From assembly GCA_036924285.1 (NCBI GenBank), contig JAYKYS010000006.1, positions 24,092,001 through 24,156,000 on the forward strand: 64,000 bases of DNA, in the 5' to 3' direction. The translations under genes were made by a program, and so were the position numbers. Source of the stretch: Asterella californica (taxonomy: Eukaryota; Streptophyta; Marchantiopsida; Marchantiales; Aytoniaceae). Under the pieces are notes generated by a model. It saw only the letters and a list, made by a program, of their open reading frames with translations. It was not told the DNA's origin and did not search any database. Positions 37,630 through 48,701 of the stretch are shown here, piece by piece. Positions within the stretch are counted from its first letter, which is position 1. Each line of letters begins with the position of its first letter.

Positions 37630-39470
37630 CTTAGAACAGCAGGGTGAGGTTCATGGATAGCCACTGTGCTTTAGAAACATGAGATAACCTTCATGCTGGA
37701 GATAAAAAGTATGAAAGCTACACTGCTAAATAAGCAAAAATAAGAAACGGGAAAGAAAGGCATCCATCTGCTGAGTGATATTGTAGGATCAGGATCATGA
37801 GAGACATGCCGTTTCTGGGTAACATTAGTACTGACATACTGAATTAGTAACATCAATTCTGATCAGTATGAACAGATACTTCAAGAACAACCATGCGTAT
37901 CCACAACACCGCTAGATGAACTATTAGAAAAGAGAAATCAAGGCAATCGAGCAAGACAGAGCTGAAAATACTCATTATCCATGGAAGAGGAATAAAACAC
38001 TGAGGAACAAACTGGCTGAAACAACGCTCGCTCGCACAACCAAGGAAGGCAAAATGGGATGGATATCTACTGAAAAGCATACTTGTAATCGACTAAATCA
38101 TTACAGTCGGGAAAAAGAGTTTGCCGCACACCAACACCAAAGTCATCTTCGTAGAGTGGTGCTGCCTGAAACGTGTGTGAAAGCGCGAGACGAGCATTTG
38201 AACTCTTTGAACTTGTATCAGACAAACCCCTTCCTTGCCAGAGAACTGGAAAGACGGGTACAATATTAGAAAGCTACAGCGTTGAATCCGGAGCAGCAAG
38301 GGGACAAAACCTGTCCTATCTACTACAGTACCTCGTTCTTGGGGATCGACATTGAAGTTCTTCCTGTCCACTGTCCACAGCGCGAGTCTTCCCAGGTGGA
38401 TAACCTTCTTCAGAACTGGAAACAGAAAACTCTCAGATGAGATTGCGGTGCATCCATTGGCGCCTTTAAAGTAAGTCGGCACGAAACTTGTGAGAGGTCA
38501 CGTTTCACCTTCACATCGGACATAGAGGTTTCCAAAAACTCGGGTCTCGTAAGTTCCAAGTACATTATGCAGTCTTTGCACATCATGCATGTAAAGGAAG
38601 AAGGTAGACAGTAAGAAGCGGGGTTAGGCACGCGACGCCACTGTTTACGCCTCTTATCTTTAACGCCGTCGGGCTTTCTGTAGCAGGATGCTGCCCTTGC
38701 ACGGACGGAGACCTCCTGGCAGTTGACGGACTCGACCCACGCCGTCACGGTTAAGGGCGGATGGGGCTGCCAACAAGCTCTTTGGCCATAGACACGAATT
38801 AGTACGAGGAAAACACGAATTAGTAAGTCCTTTCCTCTTCACATGGTAAGTTGACTTTTATATAGAACTCTGTGCATCACTTTAGTTAAAGAGTTAGTTA
38901 TATGGCGTTCTTTGTTTACTAATATAAAAGTTTAGCACAAAACCAATTTATCCTTTCCGCCAGAAATATGAAGCTGAGCGAACTGAAATCCGGATCACAT
39001 CTTGATGACATAATTTGACTCGAGTGTCTATCACTCCATGCGAATGACAAATGATATGATACTCTTTTATACAAAGAATCTCTACAAGTAGTTGTACTGG
39101 AATATCTGAATATGTGTGTTTCTTGTTAAGCTTATAGCGTGCATACTAATACCCAGTTTGACAATATACATATGCATTAGTTCTACACGAGGGGACACTC
39201 TGAAACTCTAAGCATTTGAATTTGATGAGTATACAAATAGATGTTTTAGTTTAGACTTGATTGGCAAGTGCAAAGATTATAACACTAACCACGTGCCTTA
39301 GGATAGTTAGGATAGTTGTGATTATGAAGTTAAATTCCTTCTGCTCAGATTTGACTTCTATAGTAGCTTATACATACTCCTTGAGCCTCAAAGATGACTT
39401 TATGCATGATCATACTTTTGAATAATTCTTCTTCGATATCTTATTCTTTTCCCAAGTTCTCTCTACACTC
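37630..39470. other. Upstream of the reductase gene, no other gene recognised
   Basis: The first part probably holds the leader exon and promoter of the minus-strand reductase gene, but I cannot place them. Minus-strand ORFs at 38093-38482 and 38410-38748 (129 and 112 codons) overlap in different frames, have no recognisable domains, and are not called as genes. Confidence 0.45.
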
Positions 39471-39472
39471 AT

Positions 39473-39588
39473 CGGTCAACAGACTCCTTTAATCTTCCAA
39501 GCAACTTGTAAAGATCTATATCACCATTGTCGGTCAACAGACTCCTTTAATCTTCCAAGCAACTTGTAAAGATCTATATCACCATTGT
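39473..39588. repeat. Perfect 58-bp tandem duplication
   Basis: The 58-bp unit at 39473-39530, starting CGGTCAACAGACTCCTTTAA, is repeated without a single difference at 39531-39588. The perfect identity indicates a recent duplication or an assembly artefact. Confidence 0.9.
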
Positions 39589-41072
39589 CGAGTCGACAGA
39601 TCGACTACGTGCATCGAAATGATGTCTGCAAACACGATGAATCTACAAGAGTGGACCACTGAATGGAGTTAGGACTATACAGGTTCCTCTATAAGATTCA
39701 AAATCCAGTGAAGCAACTGACAACAAGGACGACGTTAAATACGTTGCGAAGTTATAATCGTCACAATTTAATTATATAATATTATTTTCTTTATTCATTA
39801 CACATACATAATTACAATACAAGTATTCATATTATATTAAAGTTTTAAATGATTTAAAAATTAATTGAACATATGAAGTTGTGATTATTACGCTAACAAT
39901 ATGACTATGTCATATCATGTTTCTTTCCGACCAATTTCACATCAATGATTAATGCAAATCATATAATTATTTAGAAATAAATTTGTGAAGTATTTTATTG
40001 TATATGATATTTAAAATTATAGAAAAGCTATAATATTAGAAATATTAGTTTATATATGCTTAATATAATGCATTTATGTTGGAATATTTATATGAATATT
40101 GCTTAGAGTATTTAGTTCCTTTAAACTTTATCATCTATGTGCAAACAAATGGAAGGGTTCATTTTATTCTCTATATATAAAATAAAGATAGATTATATTA
40201 TCAAATAAAATTATACATATATATATTAAAATTTTAAAATTTACTCAAAAAGTAATTGAATTTTATATGATATATGATATTTTCGTGTCATGGACTTAAT
40301 ATAGGTAGAAAATATGTGCAGTAATTTTCCTCATAATGTAGATCTAAGAGTTTATGGCTCGTTGTGCATACTAAATTGGTTTTTGAATGACTCAATGAAA
40401 CTCATATGGAAACGTTTTGAGGGTTTTAAGATTTGATAGGTTGATGATATATAATGCTGATGTAGCAACCGCGTGTTGACATGGTATTTTTTTTTACTTG
40501 GCAAAAACCAAAAAAGTGTTGATGTGACAAATTTCTAACTCTATATTTTGCTGATGTGTTAGTGTTTACTGGACCATATTGTTGATGTTGTGATCTACTG
40601 AGGTGACATTGCTGATTGGGTTGATTGGATGACAGGGTGGTAGATGTGTGATTCGATGAGCGAACAACTTCAAAGCAGAATCATCGTCGATAATATCTAA
40701 TTTTACATATCGAGTTCTATCCCTCTGAGAGTTGTAGTACTCACGGTGCGGTTGGATTGATGACCAACAGATCGTGAGAGACTGTCAATGATGATGGCAG
40801 GTACAAGTTGCTCTTATATTGACATCCCTAGTAGAGGATAGGTGAACTTAGTAGGAGCTGTAAACCCTCAGTGGTCCTATCGATCAACTACCCCCTAATC
40901 TCTCAACCTCTACAATAGTCATCGATGAATTTACAACATGTCGAGCCTGTCTCTCACTTAGGGGTCACCTCTGATGACTTTGATGGAAGCACACCATGAA
41001 CTTGAAGAGAAAAATGCTAAGTTCAATCATTCACTCACATATAAACTCATCAACTAAAATTATCTATTCTAA
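39589..41072. other. Very AT-rich intergenic DNA
   Basis: Low-complexity A+T-rich sequence with no gene, RNA gene or structured repeat that I can recognise. Its last four bases before the next element, ACGT at 41073-41076, are the left copy of that element's target-site duplication. Confidence 0.6.
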
Positions 41073-41076
41073 ACGT

Positions 41077-42728
41077 TGTCGAGGCGAGAGTTTCCTGGGA
41101 AGGGCGGAACCTTCTAGCTGTGATACGATCGTGAAGAGGAGGGCGAAAACCACACACGGAATACGGATCGCAAGAAAACACACCACCACGATTTCGATCC
41201 GGCCAAGATAAAACACACGGCGTGCAAGTAAATCTTCAAATTCAGATCATTCAGATTGAAAAGCTCACGTTCAGTAACTCAGAATATCAGAAAACTGCTC
41301 ATGTGAAGCACCAGCGCGTTCACCTAGAAGCTTCCCGTTTTCTTTTCAGAAAAGTATGCGTACAAGTTGTAGGTCTCCTCTCTACTCGATTCTTTCTACT
41401 AAGTTCAATCTCTCGATGTTAAAAATCTGATCAGTTAGAAAATCTCTCCAGACGTAACCTCTTTGTAAAATTTCTCTCCTCAGCTCTACTGTTTCTCTAC
41501 TCGATAGCTTTCGCACGATAAATTCTACATTGCTCGATGATCGACAAATTGCGATAATGCGATAATGCCTTGAGAATTCTCTCTCTTCGGAATACAGCCC
41601 TTTGGGTTTTCCTCCACCCTACGTAGCCTTCAGTGTCACCTGGCAGGGATAAAAGACGCCTTAAACAGATGACAGCAGAAAATTAAATCACTGGTAAAAG
41701 ATCTACATGTAAGAAGACTATTTCACTAAGCTTCGCAGGTTCATCTGTACGGACGGCCACCGTCTCGGCTGTACAGTCAGCATCTGCCACCTCCATCCGA
41801 AGTAACTCCACCACGGCTACCTCTGGCCACCAGAATCACCTCGTTCTGACACATATCAGTTTCACTTGATTTTTTGATCCAAGTGAATAATATTTCGAAC
41901 TCTACATTTTTCTACAAAAGAATTGGTACCGACTTGGAGTATCTTTGATGCCATCTCGCTACCTCAGGACTTAGAGGGCCGCAACCGAATTCGTACTAAT
42001 TACCCCGACAACCCGAAGGTGAGAGGTCCATTTCGAAACCCGGTGGTAATCTCCCTCTAGCATCCACACTAGGTGACTGCACTAGTGCAGGGGTAGACGG
42101 AGGCGTCCCGCATTCACGGTACGTTTAAGAGACATCTAGTGTCCCGCCCCTAGGCAACTTGGTGCCCCTCATATTCCCCCGAAGGGGCCAGCCTACTCCA
42201 AGCCAGTTGTGAGTCTGAAGGGATTTGATCCGGAGACCTCCTCCCTACAAGTTTCTCAGCTACACCACAGAAGCTGATCTCACAACTGGTTTTGAAGACC
42301 AGTTTCTAAGCTAATATGCTAGAAAGCTGCGATATTTCGTCTTTCCTTTGCTAACACGAAGTGCCATAACTTTCTCTAGAAATGCTCTTTTTGTACATTT
42401 CGAATTTTAAACAAATACTACATACTATAATCTACATGAGAAAAATCTAAAAGATATTTTTCGAACTCACGCAGATTTATGGTAAATTTCTCGGTATCAG
42501 AAATCTTGTAGAAGAACCCCAAGTAACTTTTCGCCTGCAACTCCGTTTGTAACTTTTGAACATACCACGGTGATCAGCGCGACGAGACCTACGCCGTGGT
42601 GTTTTCAGATTTTTGAATGCTCACTTCCTCCAGAATCGACTTCTCTGAGATCTTAACTTCCCTCAGAGAGACTAACTTCTAACTGAGAAGTGAATTATTC
42701 ACTATGTGGAATAATTCACATCACGACA
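41077..42728 (-). repeat. 3' LTR of the non-autonomous element
   Basis: 1652 bp; on the plus strand it runs from TGTCGAGGCG to ATCACGACA. In its first 126 bp it differs from the partner LTR at only three positions, all transitions. It lacks a 72-bp segment found in the partner. It contains a tRNA-like inverted-repeat module at 42203-42289. Confidence 0.92.
42203..42289 (-). other. tRNA-like module inside the LTR (copy 1)
   Basis: An 87-bp segment is bounded by perfect 11-bp inverted repeats, CCAGTTGTGAG and CTCACAACTGG. Between them the minus strand carries a box A-like TGGTGTAGCTGAG and a box B-like GGATCAAATCC at tRNA-like spacing. It resembles a tRNA-derived SINE head captured by the LTR. 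There is no sign that it is a working tRNA gene. Confidence 0.5.
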
Positions 42729-42743
42729 TCCACCCCCTCCAAA
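42729..42743 (-). promoter_or_regulatory. Polypurine tract of the non-autonomous element
   Basis: On the minus strand TTTGGAGGGGGTGGA sits directly against the TGTCGTG start of the 3' LTR. Equivalent tracts lie at 21147 and 53784, each against an LTR, which confirms its role as the plus-strand primer. Confidence 0.85.
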
Positions 42744-42765
42744 CCTGCACATCCTCTAGCATGTG

Positions 42766-45700
42766 TCAACCTCTTCTGTCTTTAGTATGTTCTTCATCAG
42801 CATCGTTCTCCTCCGCCTCAGCCTCTTCAGTAGCCGGGGCGTCTTCATCTCTTGTCATCCTCTCCTTCAGTAACTCAATAACCTTCCGTAGCAAGGCACG
42901 AGGGACTGGAATCGGCTTCAAGTCCCAAGGTACGTGAGGAACAGTGAAGATAACCATCGGAGCTATCACACTAAGATCCACACAACCAATCTCTCCAGCT
43001 GAGAAAGAAAATGCCTTACCATGGCTAACTATCATCTGCTCAAAAGCTCGTTTCTCCACTTCAGTCAAGAAACCACCCCCTCCTATCTGGAGCTGCTCGA
43101 GTGTCTCTTGAGTAAACTTGTGTCCTATCTGTTTAGGATCTCTCAGTACAGTGGCCGCTAACTCCATCTGCTGTCGTGAATCAACAGGTAACTGGGTCGC
43201 CACTGGTTTCACCTTCTTCGCTACAGTTTTGTATTTGGTGTGAACCTCTGCTTCTTCACGAGAGCCACACCAGCAGATTGCATCTTTCCATCCACTCTCT
43301 AGTCTCGGATGAGGACGAGATTGTAAGCACGAGACAACCTCCTCATAGACTTTACGAGAGTGGATAGGGATCACCACCCTTCCTCCCATCTCTCCATCAA
43401 CCTATCTACATCATCCAGCCAACGAACAAAAGACTGTACACCTACAAACTCCTCGTAAATATCAGAAATCATCTCATCTTCACTCAGAACTCCTGTACAG
43501 CGCAGATTTTCTGCATACTTCTCCATCTATCTTCTACTCTTCTCAGTTAGATCATCTACTCGCGTGAACTCACTCCAATCATCAGAACTGAAAGTCATCA
43601 AACCAGATTTCCAACTATGTACAGTGTGGCAGTTTTCAGAATCTTGAGCAACCTCTTCGTTAATCTCCTGTGATCCCACAGGCTACTCAAGCGGGATCAT
43701 AGTAGTAGCAGATCCGTCACTCTTGGTATCCTGTCCTACAAGAGTGGTTTCAGAAAACCCTTGCTCCTACAGATAGGAGAATCTCTTGGAGTCTGTCTGT
43801 TTCGTTCGTGGTTCGAACGAACGGTCAGAAACTGCACATAACGTCTATCATCTGGACTACGGATCCTAGCATAGTGAGATCCATCGTCCATCACCTTCGT
43901 CTCCATTCTAACTGCAGTGATATAAGGTTGACCAAGAATCACAAGATATGAAGCAGAAGACTGCACGAAGAAGTGCTGATCTACCTCCACATCACCTAGC
44001 TTCACCCTCACATTAGGACAAGCGCCGTATAACTCACCCTTCTGGTTGTTTGCAGCTCGTAGCACCCAATCATAGTTCAGTTCGATAGGTCACTGACCTC
44101 TCTCATACACCTCTCGTGACATGATGTTGATCTCTGAACCGTGATCAACCAAAGCAGCAACAGGTTCAAGGCTTCCAAGGCGAACTCGTGTAGCAGTCGT
44201 AGCACGAGCCCAGTGTCTTTTTCTGAAGTCGCTATCAGTAGCCGGACTCTCATCGCCAGCTTCATCATCATCGAACTCAACAGTGTTGGTACCAGCAACT
44301 AACGCTTCTTGCTGGTGCTCTGTATCATCAACCTCCTGAAAATGCACCTTGCCGAATTCTGCATCATTAACAGAAGCTCCTACTACATCTATCATCTGAC
44401 TTTCAACTTGCTTGGACATCACCTGTCTCTTCCGCTTGATGATGTCGATGATCAGTTCGTGAAACTCCCTCTTGGCAATACCAAGAACCTCCCGAAGAGA
44501 AAACTCGATTCGCGCGTCAAGTATTCTCTGCTCCAAGATGCTCTTGAGATCAGTTGAAGTCTCAATATCAACTGCCAACTTATAAGCCGGTCCCTTCTCT
44601 TTCTCTTGGGCAGTAAACCGTCTACCAGCAGTCGTTGGCTCCTGCTAGGATCTTTGCACGTCCTCCATCGGACCTGGTGCAAGTGGAGGAGCTGCAGAAG
44701 TAGACGGGATGTCTTCTGGAGGAGCTGCTCGTCTCCTTGTGACTCTCCGCCTATCCCCAGTCTCCTCTGGAACTCCAGTATCAAGTTCAGAGGCTTCTCG
44801 CCGCCTCTTCTCCTCCACAGAAGCATCCTGCCAGTGAACGTGTCTATCCACGTCCAATAATGCTTTGATAGACGCAGCATCAACAGGATCTCCCCACCAT
44901 GACCCTACGGATAGTTTCTGCTCCTCTCTTTAGTACTTCAGAAGGAACTTGAACAGGTTTCTTCTCAGTAGTACTATCTAGCAACGTAGGACTAGAAGAA
45001 ACTTCAATGTGACGACATATACATCAGGATTTACCGGTGGCGTCATCAATGCATGTACTGTTGCAGCAGCTGTAATCTGAGGTAGACTCCTCATGCCTCC
45101 TCGTCCAAACTGCGTGTTCAGCGGCTCTCCGATAGAAGAAAGGTGCAGCCTACCGTTCTGGTAGCGAACCACACCATCTCGTAAAGCAGCCGTAAGTTCT
45201 TGACAGTCTCCTCGGAAATGATCAGGACTGTCACACCAGATACATCTACGAACAGGAGCACCTCCTGGACGTGCAGCAGCAGACACCGGTGGCTGCTCTT
45301 TCTGCAGGCCAGCTAACTCCACCTTCAGTTCTCTCATCTGCCGAATCAGATCTTCGATCTGGTTCTGCTGTCCATGGTTCTCTACAGGTCTCTGAATCGG
45401 TGCCCTTTGTGCAGGAACTGACACAACTGACATCAAAGGTACTGCAGCCGGGACAGCAGGTCTGGGAGCAAGAGCCGGAGGTTGCTGTACTTGAGGAGCA
45501 GTGCGAGGTTGAGTGGTCACTTCAACAAGCGGACGTCCTCTCACAGCCACTCTTCCCCTTCTCTGCCTCGTTAGTACAGCCACAGCATCCTCAACTCTCC
45601 CCCAATCAGTAGTAACTCCTCCTTCAGCCGATCGGTCAGCCAACATAAAGCATAACCGATCTGCCGTAGCATCATCGGTAGCTTGCAGAAAAAGTTCAGT

Positions 45701-46321
45701 TCTCCTAGCATCTAGAGTTATGCGCTCTAGAGTTGAGAGTTGTCGGTATCTTCGATCAAACTCTCTCAACATCTCATTCAGACTCATCATACGACCAGGT
45801 TGCTGCTCAACCTAGTCTAGAAACGTTCTTCTAGTGACTCTCTCTGAATCTTTTTCGAGAAACTCCTCTCGAAGAGATCGCTCAAAACTCATCCACACAC
45901 CTAGATTTCTTCTCTGTATACCCCTAACTTGGTCCCGCAACTCAGGAATAACAGCTAACTCAAAGCTGGTTATCATCTCTATGTCAGTAACTCTAACTAG
46001 TTCCATCTCTCCTCTGTATTCACGCAGATATCTAGAAATATCTCTTCCTTCAAACCTTCCACATCTATTAACTATCGCTTGCAAAGCTTTGGTAGATTTC
46101 AACTCATCCCCTCCAACGATCAGATGCCGTTGGACCAGGGCCGCAAGCGCCCTCAGGATCTCAGCCGTATCCAGACCAGATGCAGATGTCGCTGCAGTCG
46201 TAGGTGCTATAGAAGGTGCTGCAGTAGACGTAGATGTAGCAGCCGTAGAAGTAGCAGCAGTAGCGCTTCCACTCTTTCGATCCATCTTCCTCTTCATCTT
46301 GGAACTCAACTTCACGGTCAA
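42766..46321 (-). pseudogene. gag-protease-linker polyprotein with stops, no polymerase
   Basis: Minus-strand pieces in order are: 46321-45812, with an Ala/Thr/Ser-rich start and gag-like helical sequence; 45790-44978, which continues gag and carries a zinc knuckle, CIWCDSPDHFRGDC; 44857-44645, a Glu/Arg-rich linker; 44578-44090 and 44065-43736, a retropepsin-like region with ALVDHGSEINIM and VILGQPYI; and 43389-42766, a linker with KQIGHKFTQETLEQL and VPHVPWDLKPIPVPRALL. The last piece stops just where reverse transcriptase should begin and runs instead into an acidic tail (EEAEAEENDADEE). In-frame stops at about 45810, 44932, 44646 and 44092 separate pieces that are otherwise in register. 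This copy cannot make one polyprotein. Confidence 0.82.
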
Positions 46322-46335
46322 TCACCCCAAGAAGC

Positions 46336-46353
46336 CTCTCAGTGGAAGCACCA
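46336..46353 (-). promoter_or_regulatory. Candidate primer-binding site
   Basis: Seven bases inside the 5' LTR, the minus strand reads TGGTGCTTCCACTGAGAG. Primer sites begin TGG, the complement of the tRNA CCA end. I cannot say which tRNA would pair; it is not the initiator-Met site used by the chromovirus at 58997. Confidence 0.5.
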
Positions 46354-46360
46354 GACTGTA

Positions 46361-48084
46361 TGTCGAGGCGAGAGTTTCCTGGGAAGGGCGGAACCTTCTA
46401 GCTATGATACGATCGTGAAGAGGAGGACGAAAACCACACACGGAATACGGATCGCAAGAAAACACACCACCATGATTTCGATCCGGCCAAGATAAAACAC
46501 ACGGCGTGCAAGTAAATCTTCAACTTCAGATCATTCAGATTGAAAAGCTCACGTTCAGTAACTCAGAATATCAGAAAACTGCTCATGTGAAGCACCAGCG
46601 CGTTCACCTAGAAGCTTCCCGTTTTCTTTTCAGAAAAATATGCGTACAAGTTGTAAGTCTCCTCTCTACTCGATTCTGTCTACTAAGCTCAATCTCTCGA
46701 TGTTAAAACTCTGATCAGTTAGAAAATCTCTCCAGACGTAACCTCTGTGTAAAATTTCTCTCCTCAGCTCTACTGTTTCTCTACTCGATAGCTTTCGCAC
46801 GATAAATTCTACACTGCTCGATGATCGACAAACTGCAATAATGCGATAATGTCCTGAGAATTCTTTCTCTCTGGAATACACCCCTCTGGGTTTTCCTCCA
46901 CCCTACGTAACCTTCAGTGTCACCTGGCAGGGATAAAAGACGTCCTAAACAGATGGCAGCAGAAAATTAAATCACTGGTAAAAAATCTACACGTAAGAAG
47001 ACTATTTCACTAAGCTTCGCAGGTTCATCTGTACGGACGGCCACCGTCTCGGCTGTACAGTCAGCATCTGCCACCTCCATCCGAAGTAACTCCACCACGG
47101 CTACCTCTGGCCACCGGAATCACCTCGTTCTGACACGTGGAGCCTGAGTTATCACCATTGTCGTTTTCTGGCCCCCTTTAACTTCGAAATGTCGTAAGTA
47201 TTGCCTCAGGTATCAGATTCACTTGATTTTTCGACCCAGTGAATAATATTTCAAACTCTACATTTTTCTACAAAAGAATTGGTATCGACTTGGAGTATCT
47301 TTGATGTCATCTCGTTACCTCAAGACTTAGAGGGTCGCAACCGAATTCGTACTAATTACCCCGACAACCCGAAGGTGAGAGGTCCATTTTGAAACCCGGT
47401 GGTAATCTCCTTCTAGCATCCACACTAGGTGACTGCACTAGTGCAGGGGTAGACGGAGGCGTCCCGCATTCACGGTACGTTTAAGGGACATCTAGTGTCC
47501 CGTCCCTAGGCAACTTGGTGCCCCTCATATTCACCCGAAGGGGCCAGCCTACTCCAAGCCGGTTGTGAGTCTGAAGGGATTTGATCCGGAGACCTCCTCC
47601 CTACAAGTTTCTCAGCTACACCACGAAAGCTGATCTCACAACTGGTTTTGAAGATCAGTTTCTAAGCTAATATGCTAGAAAGCTGTGGTATTTCGTCTTT
47701 CCTTTCCTAACACGAAGTGCCATAACTTTCTCTAGAAATGCTCTTTTTGTACATTTCGAATTTTAAACAAATACTACATACTACAATCTACATGAGAAAA
47801 ATCTAAAAGATATTTTTCGAACTCACGCAGATTTATGGTAAATTTCCAGGTATCAAAAATCTTGTAGAAGAACCCCAAGTAACTTTTCGCCTGCAACTCC
47901 GTTTGTAACTTTTGAACATACCACGGTGATCAGCACGACGAGACCTACGCCGTGGTGATTTCAGATTTTTGAATGCTCACTTCCTCCAGAATCGACTTCT
48001 CTGAGGTCTTAACTTCCTTCAGAGAGACTAACTTCTAACTGAGAGGTGAATTATTCACTATGTGGAATAATTCATATCACGACA
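46361..48084 (-). repeat. 5' LTR of the non-autonomous element
   Basis: 1724 bp, from TGTCGAGGCG to ATCACGACA on the plus strand. It aligns with the other LTR along its length apart from an extra 72 bp at about 47137-47212, bounded by CCTGAG and CTCAGG. It also holds the second copy of the tRNA-like module. Confidence 0.92.
47559..47645 (-). other. tRNA-like module inside the LTR (copy 2)
   Basis: This is the partner of the module at 42203-42289, also 87 bp between the inverted-repeat arms. One arm carries a single change (CCGGTTGTGAG). Its presence at the same place in both LTRs means it was part of the LTR before this element inserted. Confidence 0.5.
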
Positions 48085-48088
48085 ACGT

Positions 48089-48700
48089 CTCTCAAGTTCT
48101 CACATGCTAAAATATCTCGCACTCTCTATATTGCTCAAGTTGTCATTACGACAATGTGAAAACAAGGATGAGGAGGTCTATTTATACATTCTAAGTTTTT
48201 ACTTTATTATCCTCAGATAACTCAGCGTAACTATTTTTTATTGAGTTTTACTAAGATATTACTTAAGATAAAAACATTAATCACATGGGCTTCTTATTTT
48301 TTCACATGGGCTTATTCCTTCAAAGTCAACAACTTCTAGAAGGATTTTGAAATATTCTCAAGAAATCTTGAATTTCCACCCCCACTCTACACTAGGACCC
48401 CCTATAAAAGAGATATGTGGAATCTCTTCTTGTTTTTAATGCCCACAAAGTCCACAACTTTAATCCCACCACTAATATCAAGTCAAAAAGAAGATAATGG
48501 ATACTTTCCACCTCCTTTCTACCTTTTAGACAAGAGGACAAGATAGTTGTGCTCACTCTTTAGGAAATATCTGAATTCTACCCAAAAATACAACTAAGTT
48601 TAACCATAATTAACTTTAGCTAGTCATGACTAACTTAATACCTCTTTAAAATACTTGGGTAACAAATAAACATTCTCCACACTTAGTTATAACTAAACAC
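48089..48700. other. Intergenic spacer between gypsy remnants
   Basis: AT-rich sequence between the right target-site duplication and the next gypsy remnant. I see no gene. Confidence 0.5.
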
Positions 48701-48701
48701 T

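Larger units (their letters stand above)
41077..48084 (-). mobile_element. Complete non-autonomous Ty3/gypsy-like LTR element
   Basis: Two long, closely similar direct repeats (41077-42728 and 46361-48084) start TG and end CA. They enclose a 3.6-kb interior. ACGT flanks the whole unit on both sides (41073-41076 and 48085-48088), marking one insertion event. Read on the minus strand, the order is LTR, candidate primer site, gag, protease, linker before reverse transcriptase, polypurine tract, LTR. Reverse transcriptase, RNase H and integrase are missing, so movement would need enzymes supplied by a related element. Relatives lie at 19.4-22 kb and 48.7-58 kb. Confidence 0.9.

Noticed and set aside
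38093..38748. Two overlapping minus-strand ORFs upstream of the reductase gene
   Set aside because: Different frames, no family resemblance and no splice signals linking them.
45271..46495. Plus-strand ORFs of 100-194 codons across the gag region
   Set aside because: They are antisense shadows of the gag frame, whose zinc knuckle and order lie on the minus strand.
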